64,000 nucleotides of DNA from Streptomyces sp. NBC_00569 (lineage in GTDB: Bacteria > Actinomycetota > Actinomycetes > Streptomycetales > Streptomycetaceae): NCBI RefSeq assembly GCF_036345255.1, contig NZ_CP107783.1:5812001-5876000 (forward strand). Direction: 5' to 3'. This document shows, one piece after another, positions 35,846-44,955 of this stretch. The notes under the pieces were generated by a model. It was not told where the DNA came from and searched no databases. It saw only the letters and a program-made list of their open reading frames with translations. The position numbers and the translations under genes were made by a program. How positions within the stretch are numbered: the stretch's first letter is position 1; each line of letters starts with the position of its first letter.

Positions 35846-35884
35846 GGCCGGTGCTCCCTTGGGAACAGGGGAGCGACCGGCCCG
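35846..35884 (+). terminator. Probable terminator after the ABC-F gene
   Basis: GGGCCGGT-GCTCCC pairs with GGGAGC-GACCGGCCC, with one or two unpaired bases and a 10-base loop. There is no T run. It lies 25 bases after the ABC-F stop. Confidence 0.6.
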
Positions 35885-36001
35885 ATGTGGTACTGCGCAG
35901 GGTGATAGAAAGGGCGCTCTGGGTTTGCCTGAGAACGACCAGAGAACGTCCTGAAATCGACCCAGGCGAGCAGACACATCAGTGAAGAGGGGGGAGCGCT
36001 G

Positions 36002-37801
36002 ATGACTCAGCCGCCCAACCAGCCGCCGCAAGGCGGCTTCGGAGCGCCACAGGACCCGCAGCAGCCTCCGGGGCAGCCGCCGGCCCAGCCGCCGCAGACG
36101 CCGCCGGCCCCGCAGCCCGGGTACGGCTACCCGCAGCAGCCCGGCCCGTACGGCCGGCCCCCGCAGAGCGGCCCCTACGGCCAGCCTCAGCAGCCGGGTC
36201 CCTATGGCCAGCCCCAGCAGCAGCCGGGACCCTACGGTCAGCCTCCGCAGCAGCCCGGCCCGTACGGCGCGCAGCAGCCTGGCCCCTACGGGCAACAGCC
36301 TCAGTACGGCTACCCGCAGCAGCAGCCCCCGTTCTCCGGTGGCCCCGCGACCCCGGGCGGCGGCGGCAAGAACCCCTTCAAGGGCCGGACCGGGATCATC
36401 GTGGCCGCCGCGGTGGCCGTCGTCGTGATCGCCGGCGGTGTGGTGTGGTCGGTCGTGGGCGGCGGTGACGACAAGAAGAAGGACCCCGTCGCCGACAAGA
36501 GCCAGGACCCCAAGCCCACCGGCTCCGCTCCGGTCGACCCGGGTGACGGCTCCGGCGACGGACGCGACGGCAAGGAAGACCTCAACGCGGGCCGCCAGGC
36601 CGGTGAGTCGAAGGTCCTCTGGTACAAGACGGCGCCCAAGGCTCCCGGTGACGGCGCGGACGCGCCCGGCATGTGGGTCACCGACACGCTCGCCGCGAAG
36701 GCGGTCTACAACGAGCTCGTCGCGTACAACATCTCGGACGGCAGGCCGAGTTGGCCGACGATCAAGCTGCCGCAGAAGATCTGCGGCGCCAGCGTGCAGA
36801 AGTCGGACGACGACAAGGTCGCCATCGCGTACATGAGCGGTGTCACCGACCGGGCCAAGTGCAACCAGGTCCAGCAGATCGACCTGAAGACCGGCAAGAA
36901 GGACTGGGAGAAGAAGATCCCCGAGGGGGACCTCTTCGACGGCACCGGTACCGGCGTCGAACTCACCTACGCGGGCAGCACGTTGATGGTCGGCCGCCAG
37001 ATGTCCGGCCTCGGCCTGAGCGTCAGCGACGGCAAGCAGCTCTTCGAGAAGAAGAAGTACGGCGCGGCCTGCTTCCCCGGCGCGTTCGCCGGCGGCGAGC
37101 GCCTCCTGGCCGTCTCCTCCTGCGGTGCCTCCACGGACAAGGAGCACGACGAGATCCAGGAGCTGGACCCGGCAACGGGCAAGGCGAAGTGGACCAAGCC
37201 GTTCCCCAAGGGCTGGAAGGTCGCCCGCGCCTACTCCGTCTCGCCGGTCGTCCTCTACCTCACCAACGAGGACAAGAAGCAGTGGAACATCACCACGCTG
37301 AAGAACGGCAGCAGCGCGGTGCGTTCCGAGGTCTCGGTCGACGAGGACTTCGCCCCCGAGTGCGGCTGGGCCATCCTCGACCGTGACCTCCAGGGCTGCA
37401 CGGGTGTCGCGGCCGACACCAACACCCTGTACCTGCCGACCAAGGCCACCAGCGGCACCGCCAACGAGGTCGTCGCGATCAGCCTGGAGACCGGCAAGGA
37501 GCGCTGGCGCGCGAAGTCGCCGGTGGCGCAGAACATGCTGCCGCTGAAGACCTCGGGCGGCGCGGTGATCGCCTACGTCAACGCCTCGTACGACGCCGGA
37601 GGCCGGGTCGTGTCGATCGCGACGGCGGGCTCGCACACGCCGAAGACCCTGCTGCAGAACCCGGCGGGAACCGCGCAGATCGAGAACGGCTTCTACTCCA
37701 AGGCGATCGACTACGTCGACGGGCGCTTCTACATCTCCACGACGCGTCTGTCCGGCACCGCCAAGGGCGAGGAGAAACTGATGCTGGCGTACGGCAAGTG
37801 A
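36002..37801 (+). CDS. Membrane-anchored PQQ-like beta-propeller protein
   Basis: This 599-residue protein starts at ATG 36002 behind GAGGGGGGAG. Residues 1-118 are Pro/Gln/Gly/Tyr repeats (GPYGQPQQP type) in the cytoplasm. One membrane helix (GIIVAAAVAVVVIAGGVVWSVV, near 128-150) and a charged spacer follow, and then an outside beta-propeller. The propeller has PQQ-like repeats of the LKTGKKDWEK, DPATGKAKWTKPF and LETGKERWRAK kind. It resembles the sensor half of actinobacterial Ser/Thr kinases without a kinase. No catalytic residues are evident. A paralogue follows after 73 bases. Confidence 0.8.
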   Translation: MTQPPNQPPQGGFGAPQDPQQPPGQPPAQPPQTPPAPQPGYGYPQQPGPYGRPPQSGPYGQPQQPGPYGQPQQQPGPYGQPPQQPGPYGAQQPGPYGQQPQYGYPQQQPPFSGGPATPGGGGKNPFKGRTGIIVAAAVAVVVIAGGVVWSVVGGGDDKKKDPVADKSQDPKPTGSAPVDPGDGSGDGRDGKEDLNAGRQAGESKVLWYKTAPKAPGDGADAPGMWVTDTLAAKAVYNELVAYNISDGRPSWPTIKLPQKICGASVQKSDDDKVAIAYMSGVTDRAKCNQVQQIDLKTGKKDWEKKIPEGDLFDGTGTGVELTYAGSTLMVGRQMSGLGLSVSDGKQLFEKKKYGAACFPGAFAGGERLLAVSSCGASTDKEHDEIQELDPATGKAKWTKPFPKGWKVARAYSVSPVVLYLTNEDKKQWNITTLKNGSSAVRSEVSVDEDFAPECGWAILDRDLQGCTGVAADTNTLYLPTKATSGTANEVVAISLETGKERWRAKSPVAQNMLPLKTSGGAVIAYVNASYDAGGRVVSIATAGSHTPKTLLQNPAGTAQIENGFYSKAIDYVDGRFYISTTRLSGTAKGEEKLMLAYGK

Positions 37802-37874
37802 CCGCCGCAGCCCCCGTGACCGCCCACCGCTCCGCCGCCCGCTCCTTCTCCCCGTCACCCGAGGTACAGACGTC

Positions 37875-39731
37875 ATGACGCAGCCGCCCCAGCCGCCCAA
37901 CGAGCCGCCGCAGGGCCCGCCCCAGGGCCCGCCGCCGGTGGGCTTCGGCAAGCCGCAGGACCCGCCGCCCGGAGGGTTCGGCGCCCCGCAGGACCCGCCG
38001 CCGGGAGGGTTCGGCGCTCCCACGCCGCCGCCCCCGCCCGCGCAGCAGCCCGGCTACGGCTACCCGCAGGCGCCCCAGACGCCGCCCCCGCCGCCGCAGG
38101 GCCAGCCGGGGGGCTACGGCCACCCGCAGCCGCCGGCCCCCAACTACGGCTACCCGCAGGCTCCTCAGGGCCAGCCGCCGACGTCCCCGCAGGGCTACGG
38201 CTACCCGGGCCAGCAGCCGCCGCAGTACGGCGCCTACCCGCCGCCGGTCACCACGCCCATGCAGGCGGCGGGCGGCGCCGGCAAGAAGATCAGCTCCCAG
38301 ATGATGATCATCATCGGCGCTGTCGTCGCGGTCGCCCTGATCATCGGCGGCGGCGTCTGGTACTCGGCGTCGTCCGGTGACGACAAGACCGACGCCAGCA
38401 CCGCGGGCCCCACCGGCGGCACCGGCGGCAAGGGCGGCGGCGGGGACAAGGGCGGCTCCGGCGGCACCACCACCGGCGGCGCGAGCAAGGAGAAGGTCCC
38501 GGGGAACACCAGCTCCCAGGTCCTCTTCCAGCTGCCCCAGCACGAGGTGCCCAAGGACGAGGTGTTCAGCACCAAGGGCTCCTGGCTCACGGACACGACG
38601 TACGCCAAGGCGGGTGTGGGCGAGGTCAACGGCTACGCCGCGGACACCGGCAAGAAGTCCTGGACGCTCCCGCTGCCCGGCCAGACCTGCGGCGGCGCCC
38701 CCGAGGTCACCCAGGACGGCCTGAGCGCGGTCATCAGCGAGGCGGCTCCGCGCAAGCCCAAGGAGTACGACTACCAGCCGTGCACCAAGATCACGGTCTT
38801 CAACGTCGACACGGGCAAGAAGCTGTGGACGAAGAGCGTCGGCAGCGGCGGCCGTGACATCCCGTTCAAGGAACTGTCGATCACCGGCTCCACGCTGGCG
38901 GTCGGCGGCGGCTACGACGGCGGCGCGGCCTTCGACATCAAGTCGGGCAAGATCCTGTGGCAGCCGCAGACCGGCTCCTGCGAGGACGTCGGCTACCGCG
39001 GCGGCGAGCAGCTGGTCGCCGTGCGCAAGTGCGGTGACTACGGCGACGAGAAGCACCAGGTGCAGCTCCTCGACCCGACGACGGGCAAGCCGAAGTGGAC
39101 CTACAAGATCCCGGCCGACGTGAACGTCATCTCCGTCGTCTCCACCAAGCCGGTCACCTTCGTCATCGCCACCGGTGAGGAGGTCGAGATGTCGGACCTG
39201 TTCTCCCTCGACGACACCGGCAAGCTGCGCGCCAAGGTCTCGCTGGAGAAGGACCGGTACGACTTCGACTGCGAGGTCGGCGAGATGCACGGCTGCCGTG
39301 GCATCACGGTCGGCAACGACCGCGTCTACATGCCGACCCGTGAGCACGACGGCGGCGGCACGTCCGGCCAGACCAACGAGATCGTGTCGTTCTCCCTGGC
39401 GAACGGCCAGCTCACCGGCGACCGCGTCGACGGCGGCGAGTACACGCTCTTCCCGGTCCGCATGGACGGCGGGAACGTCCTCGCGTACAAGGACGGCCCC
39501 TACGACAAGGGCGCCGAGATCGTCACGATCGACCCGAAGACGCTGAAGCAGAAGACGCTCCTGGTCACTCCGGCGACGGAGACCGTGACCAGCGTCATCA
39601 GCAGCATGACCCCCACCCAGTCCGAACTGCTCTACACCAACGGCAGGCTGGCCATGGGCAAGGAACTGATCTCCAAGCCGTACTCGGCGGACGAGAAGGA
39701 GTACGAGGCCGTGGTCTTCGCGGCGAAGTAA
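37875..39731 (+). CDS. Membrane-anchored PQQ-like beta-propeller protein (paralogue)
   Basis: This 618-residue protein has the same plan as its upstream neighbour. A Pro/Gly/Gln-rich cytoplasmic region (with PPPGGFGAPQD duplicated in tandem) is followed by a membrane helix near residue 145 (MMIIIGAVVAVALIIGGGVWY), a Gly/Lys-rich spacer and an extracytoplasmic beta-propeller with repeats such as VDTGKKLWTKS and DPTTGKPKWTYK. Cysteine pairs in the propeller (CEDVGYRGGEQLVAVRKC) suggest disulphides, fitting an external location. Function is unknown; ligand sensing or wall-associated scaffolding is possible. A strong terminator follows. Confidence 0.8.
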   Translation: MTQPPQPPNEPPQGPPQGPPPVGFGKPQDPPPGGFGAPQDPPPGGFGAPTPPPPPAQQPGYGYPQAPQTPPPPPQGQPGGYGHPQPPAPNYGYPQAPQGQPPTSPQGYGYPGQQPPQYGAYPPPVTTPMQAAGGAGKKISSQMMIIIGAVVAVALIIGGGVWYSASSGDDKTDASTAGPTGGTGGKGGGGDKGGSGGTTTGGASKEKVPGNTSSQVLFQLPQHEVPKDEVFSTKGSWLTDTTYAKAGVGEVNGYAADTGKKSWTLPLPGQTCGGAPEVTQDGLSAVISEAAPRKPKEYDYQPCTKITVFNVDTGKKLWTKSVGSGGRDIPFKELSITGSTLAVGGGYDGGAAFDIKSGKILWQPQTGSCEDVGYRGGEQLVAVRKCGDYGDEKHQVQLLDPTTGKPKWTYKIPADVNVISVVSTKPVTFVIATGEEVEMSDLFSLDDTGKLRAKVSLEKDRYDFDCEVGEMHGCRGITVGNDRVYMPTREHDGGGTSGQTNEIVSFSLANGQLTGDRVDGGEYTLFPVRMDGGNVLAYKDGPYDKGAEIVTIDPKTLKQKTLLVTPATETVTSVISSMTPTQSELLYTNGRLAMGKELISKPYSADEKEYEAVVFAAK

Positions 39732-39759
39732 CCCCTGCGCCGCTCACCGCGGCCGCGCG

Positions 39760-39792
39760 ACGGCCCCGCACCCGGACAGGGTGCGGGGCCGT
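39760..39792 (+). terminator. Intrinsic terminator after the beta-propeller pair
   Basis: A perfect 14-bp stem (ACGGCCCCGCACCC / GGGTGCGGGGCCGT) with a GGACA loop lies 28 bases past the stop codon. Confidence 0.88.
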
Positions 39793-39977
39793 CGGCGTGT
39801 GCGCCGCCCGCCGGGAGATCCGGCATTCCGGGTCACTTCTCACCAGTAGGGGAAGCGCAACGCCGAACGAGCGTGTAGCTTCCGGGAGATGGAGGAGGTC
39901 GGGGAGTCGGGGGGCTTTCCGCACCGAGGGGGTTCTGGGGGTCCCGCGGGAGCCCAGGGGATGTGGGGGATGGCTCT

Positions 39978-40715
39978 ATGGGTGTGCGGCTCATGGTGGT
40001 CGACGACCATCGACTGCTCGCCGAGGCGCTCGCCTCGGCTCTCAAGCTGCGCGGGCACCGGGTGCTCGCGGCGGCCGCGCCCGCCGCGGGAGCGGCCGAG
40101 CTGGTGATCGCGAGGGCGCCCGAGGTCTGTCTCATCGGTACGGCGACGCCCGCGGAGCCGGGCATCTTCGAGCCGATCGTGCGCATCAAGCGGGAGCGTC
40201 CGCAGGTGGCGGTGGTCGTCCTCGGGCCCGTGCCGTCACCGCGCGGGATCGCGGCGGCGTTCGCGGCCGGCGCCTCCGGCTACGTACGGCACGACGAGCG
40301 GATCGAGGGCGTCGAGCGCGCCCTGATGAAGGCGCGGGCGGGAGAGGCGGCCGTGGCGCCGCAGCTGCTGCAAGGGGCCTTCAGCGAGCTGCTCAACCCG
40401 GCCGCGCAGCCCGACGACGAGGGGCAGCGGCTCCTGCAGATGCTGACGCCGCGCGAGGTCGAGGTCCTGGTGCGGGTCGCGGACGGCGAGGACACCCGGC
40501 TGATCGCGGCCGGCATGGGCATCGCCCCGAGCACGGCCCGTACGCACGTGCAGCGGGTCCTGATGAAGCTGGGGGTCGGCTCGCGGCTGGAGGCGGCGGC
40601 GCTGGCCGCGCGCACGGGGCTCCTCGACCGGGCGGGGCCGTTGCGGGTGACGGGCCACGCCGACGACGGCGACCGTCAGGAGATGCCGCAGGGGCCGGAG
40701 TCACCTGTGCGGTGA
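39978..40715 (+). CDS. LuxR-type response regulator with degenerate receiver
   Basis: This 245-residue regulator has a receiver-like N-terminal domain (RLMVVDDHRLLAEALASALK) and a C-terminal LuxR helix-turn-helix (LTPREVEVLVRVADGEDTRLIAAGMGIAPSTARTHVQRVLMKLGV). In the receiver the phospho-accepting Asp is replaced by Gly (position 54, CLIGTATP), the conserved Thr by Gly (near 83) and the conserved Lys by His (near 105, GYVRHDE), while the acidic pair VVDD remains. Phosphorylation is therefore unlikely; activity may be set by ligand, partner or expression level. No kinase is adjacent. ATG 39978 fits the start of the receiver; GTG 39963 would add five residues. Confidence 0.85.
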   Translation: MGVRLMVVDDHRLLAEALASALKLRGHRVLAAAAPAAGAAELVIARAPEVCLIGTATPAEPGIFEPIVRIKRERPQVAVVVLGPVPSPRGIAAAFAAGASGYVRHDERIEGVERALMKARAGEAAVAPQLLQGAFSELLNPAAQPDDEGQRLLQMLTPREVEVLVRVADGEDTRLIAAGMGIAPSTARTHVQRVLMKLGVGSRLEAAALAARTGLLDRAGPLRVTGHADDGDRQEMPQGPESPVR

Positions 40716-40732
40716 ACTCCGGCCCCCGGAGT
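40691..40732. terminator. Hairpin between convergent genes
   Basis: GGGGCCGGAGTCACC at the 3' end of the regulator pairs with GGTGAACTCCGGCCCC with one bulge; a shorter alternative, ACTCCGG-CCC-CCGGAGT, is at 40716-40732. It is a probable bidirectional terminator between the response regulator and the small membrane protein. Confidence 0.6.
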
Positions 40733-40737
40733 GCTGG

Positions 40738-41016
40738 TTACTCGGCGGCTTCGGGCGTCGGCGGGGGTGTCGGCCGCAGCTTCAGCCACACCAGGAAGAA
40801 CAGCCCGAGGGCGAGCATGCCGAGGCCCGTCCACAGGTTGATGTTGATGTTCTCGGCCTTCTTCAGGTCCGCGTCGGACGCCGTGATACCGGCGATCGTG
40901 ACGATGACCCCGTAGACCGCGAACAGTCCGCCGATGATGCGCCGGATGTCGAAGAGCCGCGCCGCGGTCGCGGACTTGCGCTCCAACTCGGTGACTTCGT
41001 TATGGAGTTCGGACAT
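40738..41016 (-). CDS. Small membrane protein downstream of the symporter
   Basis: This 92-residue protein has a charged N-terminal helix (MSELHNEVTELERKSATAARLF), two membrane segments (GGLFAVYGVIVTIAGI and LWTGLGMLALGLFFLVWLKL) and a Pro-rich end. It follows the sodium:solute symporter gene by 18 bases on the same strand, so it is co-transcribed. It may be an accessory subunit; other sodium symporters have small partner proteins such as YhdT or DUF485 members, though I cannot assign it to either. Confidence 0.8.
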   Translation of the reverse strand: MSELHNEVTELERKSATAARLFDIRRIIGGLFAVYGVIVTIAGITASDADLKKAENININLWTGLGMLALGLFFLVWLKLRPTPPPTPEAAE

Positions 41017-41034
41017 GGTTGATCGCGCCTCCGA

Positions 41035-42717
41035 TCAGAGGGAGAAGGGGACGTAGCACAGTGCGGCGAGGACGATGGCGCCCCAGCCGAGCAGTGCGGG
41101 CTTGCGGTACCAGGCGTCGTCGCCCTCGGCGGGCGGCTCCTCCAGGCCCGGTGCCGTCGTCCCGTACACGAGGCCCGCGAGCTCGGCCTCCGGCTTGGGC
41201 GCGGTGAACAGGGTGACGACGACCATGACGACCGCGCCGGCGACGAAGCCGACGATCGCGGACACGAAGTTGGCGCCCTGGTCGGTCGGGATGTCGATGA
41301 CGCCCTGCTTGTAGATCCAGAAGTAGTTGACCATCGCGGCGGTGGTGCCCGCGAGCAGGCCCCACACGCCGGACTTCACCGAGGCGCGCTTCCAGAACAT
41401 GCCGATGATGAAGACGACGAACATCGGGACGTTGAAGAACGAGAACAGCGTCTGGAGGTAGCCCATGATGTTCGAGAACGACGAGGCGATGAACGCCGTG
41501 CCGATCGACGCGAGGACACCGACGGCCGTGATGAGGCGGCCGAACTTCAGGTAGTACGCGTCGGGCTTGCCGGTCTTCACGTACTTGGCCCAGATGTCGT
41601 ACGTGAACACGGTGTTGAAGGACGACACGTTCGCCGCCATGCCCGCCATGAACGCGGCGAGCAGACCGGTCACCGCGATGCCGAGCACGCCGTTGGGCAG
41701 CAGCTCCTGCATCAGGTAGGGGATCGCGTCGTTGTACGTCAGGCCCGAGCCGGCCATGCCGATCTTCGGGACGAGGACGGCGGCGACCATGCCCGGGATC
41801 ATCACGAGGAAGACGATGAAGATCTTCGGGAACGCGGCGATGAGCGGGGTGCGCTGGGCGGCGGAGAGGTTCTTCGCGGACAGGGCGCGCTGCACCTCGG
41901 CGAAGTTCGTCGTCCAGTAGCCGAAGGAGAGCACGAAGCCCAGGCCGAGGATGATCGTCAGCCAGTTCGCGCCGAGCGGGTTGGCCTCACCGATGCCCGT
42001 ACCGCCCCAGGCGGAGAGGAAGTTGTCGCCGTGCGCGCTCTTCAGGGAGTCGGTCATGCCGCCCCAGCCGCCGACCCGCTTGAGGCCGATGATGCAGAGG
42101 GGGATGAGCGCGGCGAGGATCACGAAGAACTGGAGGACCTCGTTGTAGATCGCCGAGGAGAGTCCGCCGATGGTGATGTACGCGAGCACGAACAGACCGG
42201 CGACGACGATCGCCAGCCACTGCGGCCAGCCGAGCAGCGCCTCCACGACGATCGACAGGGCGTACAGGTTCACGCCCGCGATCAGGATCGCCGCGAAGGC
42301 GAAGAGTATGGAGCTCAGCAGGTGCGCGCTCTTGTCGAACCGCTGGAGCAGGTACTCGGGGACCGAGCGCACCTTGGAGCGGTAGTAGAAGGGCATCATC
42401 ACGAGGCCCAGGAAGACCATCGCCGGGATGGCGCCGATCCAGTACCAGTGGACGACCGAGACGCCGTACTGCGCGCCGGTCGCCGCCATGCCGAGGATCT
42501 CGGTGGCGCCCAGGTTGGCCGCGACGAAGGCCAGACCGGTCACCCAGGCGGGCAGGGAGCGGCCCGAGAGGAAGAAGTCGAGGCTGGTCTTCACGGAGCG
42601 CCGGGCGGCGAACCCGATGCCGAGGACCACGGCGAAGTAGATCGCCAGGATCGCGTAGTCGAGGCCGTTGGTGGGCAGCCGGAGCCCCGCGGCCAGGGTT
42701 TGTGTGGGGGACAGCAT
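41035..42717 (-). CDS. Sodium:solute symporter (SSS family), probable galactose/sugar
   Basis: This 560-residue transporter has about 14 membrane helices. Family blocks include FFLSGRSLPAWVTGLAFVAANLGATEILG at the N-terminus (helix 1 with the sodium site), GGLSSAIYNEVLQFFVI and GMAANVSSFNTVFTYDI. It is of the SGLT type, coupling sodium to solute uptake. Its position divergent from galT-galE-galK makes galactose the best substrate guess; this context is typical of Streptomyces. The palindrome at 42769-42785 lies 52 bases upstream of the ATG. Confidence 0.9.
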   Translation of the reverse strand: MLSPTQTLAAGLRLPTNGLDYAILAIYFAVVLGIGFAARRSVKTSLDFFLSGRSLPAWVTGLAFVAANLGATEILGMAATGAQYGVSVVHWYWIGAIPAMVFLGLVMMPFYYRSKVRSVPEYLLQRFDKSAHLLSSILFAFAAILIAGVNLYALSIVVEALLGWPQWLAIVVAGLFVLAYITIGGLSSAIYNEVLQFFVILAALIPLCIIGLKRVGGWGGMTDSLKSAHGDNFLSAWGGTGIGEANPLGANWLTIILGLGFVLSFGYWTTNFAEVQRALSAKNLSAAQRTPLIAAFPKIFIVFLVMIPGMVAAVLVPKIGMAGSGLTYNDAIPYLMQELLPNGVLGIAVTGLLAAFMAGMAANVSSFNTVFTYDIWAKYVKTGKPDAYYLKFGRLITAVGVLASIGTAFIASSFSNIMGYLQTLFSFFNVPMFVVFIIGMFWKRASVKSGVWGLLAGTTAAMVNYFWIYKQGVIDIPTDQGANFVSAIVGFVAGAVVMVVVTLFTAPKPEAELAGLVYGTTAPGLEEPPAEGDDAWYRKPALLGWGAIVLAALCYVPFSL

Positions 42718-42768
42718 GGAGAACTCGCTTCGTTGCGCGAACTGATCAGACCGGAACCTACGCTTCTA

Positions 42769-42785
42769 TGTTCAATAAATGAACA
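42769..42785. promoter_or_regulatory. Palindrome in the symporter promoter region
   Basis: TGTTCA-ATAAA-TGAACA is a perfect 6-bp inverted repeat with an AT-rich spacer in the 211-base divergent region, nearer the symporter. It is a candidate operator; the regulator is unknown. Confidence 0.5.
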
Positions 42786-42883
42786 CTTCTGCTGAGGTTC
42801 TTTGTTGGATTGTGATGCGAGTGACACGCCACGCACCAAAGGATGCGTGCGCGGCCTTGACCATCCCGTTGAAGCGTGCTTTG

Positions 42884-42904
42884 TTATGTTTGATTATGTT
42901 GAGT
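42884..42904 (+). promoter_or_regulatory. Direct repeat at the gal promoter (DeoR-like site)
   Basis: TTATGTT-TGA-TTATGTT-GA is a direct repeat with 10-base period, 25-45 bases before the galT start. It resembles sites of DeoR-family sugar repressors. The Streptomyces gal operon is known to have a galactose-inducible promoter in front of galT; this is the likely control region. Confidence 0.55.
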
Positions 42905-42928
42905 TGATGCGAATGAGGAGCATCGGAC

Positions 42929-43990
42929 GTGAAGAAGACGTCGACCCGGCTCGCCGACGGTCGCGAGCTCATCTACTACGACTCGCGTGACGACGTCGTG
43001 CGGGACGCGGTGGACCGGCGTCCGCTGGACCCCGTCGCCTCCTCCTCGCAGATCCGCCGCGACCCCCTCCTCGGGGACAGCGTCGCCATCGCCTCGCACC
43101 GCCAGGGCCGCACCTACCACCCGCCGGCCGACGAGTGTCCCCTGTGCCCGTCCGAGGGCGAACGGCTCAGCGAGATCCCCGACTCCTCGTACGACGTGGC
43201 GGTCTTCGAGAACCGCTTCCCCTCGCTCGCCGGGGACGCCGGCCGCTGCGAGGTCGTCTGCTTCACCTCCGACCACACGTCGTCCTTCGCCGACCTCACG
43301 GAGGAACAGGCCGGGCTCGTCCTGGAGGCCTGGACCGACCGGACGGCAGAGCTGTCCCACCTGGACTCCGTGGAGCAGGTGTTCTGCTTCGAGAACCGCG
43401 GCGCCGAGATCGGCGTCACCCTCGGCCACCCGCACGGCCAGATCTACGGCTACCCGTTCACCACCCCGCGCACCGCCCTCATGCTGCGCTCGCTCGCCGA
43501 GCACAAGGAGCAGACCGGCGGCCGCAACCTCTTCGACGACGTACTCGCCGAGGAGCGCACCGGCGAGCGGGTCGTCCTCGAGGGCGACCACTGGGTGGCC
43601 TTCGTCCCGTACGCGGCCCACTGGCCCTACGAGGTGCACCTCTACCCCAAGCGTCGCGTGCCCGACCTGCTCGCCCTCGACGACGACGCGCGCACAGAGT
43701 TCCCCCAGGTTTATCTGGAACTCTTGAGGCGCTTCGACCGGCTCTTCGGAGCGGGGGAGTCCCCGACGCCGTACATCGCCGCCTGGCACCAGGCGCCGTT
43801 CGGCACCCTGGACGACTTCCCCGGCGTCCAGCGGGACGACTTCGCGCTCCACCTCGAGCTTTTCACTATCCGCCGCACTTCCGGCAAGCTGAAGTTTCTC
43901 GCGGGTTCCGAATCCGGCATGAGCGTGTTCATCAACGACGTGCCGCCGGAGACCGCGGCCGAGAGACTGCGAGAGGTAGCGAGTACATGA
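42929..43990 (+). CDS. galT: Galactose-1-phosphate uridylyltransferase
   Basis: This 353-residue protein starts at GTG 42929. It converts galactose-1-phosphate plus UDP-glucose to UDP-galactose plus glucose-1-phosphate (Leloir pathway). The nucleotidyl-His motif is in [13 protein letters not shown] (HPHGQ, near residue 170). Zinc-site residues are suggested by CPLCPSEGE near 70 and the C-terminal WHQAPFG. It is first in galT-galE-galK, overlapping galE by 4 bases. Confidence 0.95.
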   Translation: MKKTSTRLADGRELIYYDSRDDVVRDAVDRRPLDPVASSSQIRRDPLLGDSVAIASHRQGRTYHPPADECPLCPSEGERLSEIPDSSYDVAVFENRFPSLAGDAGRCEVVCFTSDHTSSFADLTEEQAGLVLEAWTDRTAELSHLDSVEQVFCFENRGAEIGVTLGHPHGQIYGYPFTTPRTALMLRSLAEHKEQTGGRNLFDDVLAEERTGERVVLEGDHWVAFVPYAAHWPYEVHLYPKRRVPDLLALDDDARTEFPQVYLELLRRFDRLFGAGESPTPYIAAWHQAPFGTLDDFPGVQRDDFALHLELFTIRRTSGKLKFLAGSESGMSVFINDVPPETAAERLREVAST

Positions 43991-44952
43991 GCGGGAAGTA
44001 CCTGGTCACCGGTGGTGCGGGATATGTGGGCAGCGTGGTCGCGCAGCACCTGGTCGAGGCGGGGCACGACGTCACCGTCCTCGACAACCTCTCGACCGGC
44101 TTCCGTGAGGGCGTGCCCGCCGGGGTGACGTTCGTCGAGGGCGACATCCGCGACGCCGCCAAGTGGCTCGACCCGTCCTTCGACGCCGTCCTGCACTTCG
44201 CCGCGTTCTCCCAGGTCGGCGAGTCCGTCGTGAAGCCCGAGAAGTACTGGGACAACAACGTCGGCGGCACCATGGCGCTGCTCGCCGCGATGCGCTCGGC
44301 GGACGTCCGCAAGCTCGTCTTCTCCTCCACCGCGGCGACGTACGGGGAGCCCGTCAGCACCCCCATCACCGAGTCCGACCCCACCGCCCCCACCTCTCCG
44401 TACGGCGCCTCCAAGCTCGCCGTCGACCACATGATCACCGGGGAGGCGACCGCGCACGGCCTGGCCACCGTGTCGCTGCGCTACTTCAACGTGGCGGGCG
44501 CCTACGGCAGCTGCGGCGAGCGCCACGACCCCGAGTCGCACCTCATCCCGCTCGTCCTCCAGGTCGCCCAGGGCCGGCGCGACGCGATCTCCGTCTACGG
44601 CGACGACTACCCGACGCCCGACGGCACGTGCGTGCGCGACTACATCCACGTCGCCGACCTCGCCGAGGCCCACCTGCTCGCCCTGGACGCCGCCCGCCCC
44701 GCCGAGCACCTCATCTGCAACCTCGGCAACGGCAACGGCTTCTCCGTGCGCGAGGTCATCGAGACCGTCCGCCAGGTGACCGGCCACCCGATCCCCGAGA
44801 TCACCGCCCCGCGCCGCGGCGGCGACCCGGCCGTCCTCGTCGCCTCTGCCGCCACCGCGCGCGAGCGCCTCGGCTGGAACCCGTCCCGCGCGGACCTCGC
44901 GGGAATCGTCGCCGACGCCTGGGCCTTCGCCCAGGCACGCCAGGAGGGGTAA
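43987..44952 (+). CDS. galE: UDP-glucose 4-epimerase
   Basis: This 321-residue extended SDR starts at ATG 43987, overlapping the galT stop. The NAD motif is [11 protein letters not shown] at residues 7-17, the catalytic Ser/Thr is in [11 protein letters not shown], and the Tyr-Lys pair is in [11 protein letters not shown]. It interconverts UDP-galactose and UDP-glucose. It ends 3 bases before galK. Confidence 0.95.
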   Translation: MSGKYLVTGGAGYVGSVVAQHLVEAGHDVTVLDNLSTGFREGVPAGVTFVEGDIRDAAKWLDPSFDAVLHFAAFSQVGESVVKPEKYWDNNVGGTMALLAAMRSADVRKLVFSSTAATYGEPVSTPITESDPTAPTSPYGASKLAVDHMITGEATAHGLATVSLRYFNVAGAYGSCGERHDPESHLIPLVLQVAQGRRDAISVYGDDYPTPDGTCVRDYIHVADLAEAHLLALDAARPAEHLICNLGNGNGFSVREVIETVRQVTGHPIPEITAPRRGGDPAVLVASAATARERLGWNPSRADLAGIVADAWAFAQARQEG

Positions 44953-44955
44953 GTC

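Noticed and set aside
37578..39347. 589-codon minus-strand frame opposite the second beta-propeller gene
   Set aside because: It is a shadow of the real gene; no start context and no domain pattern.
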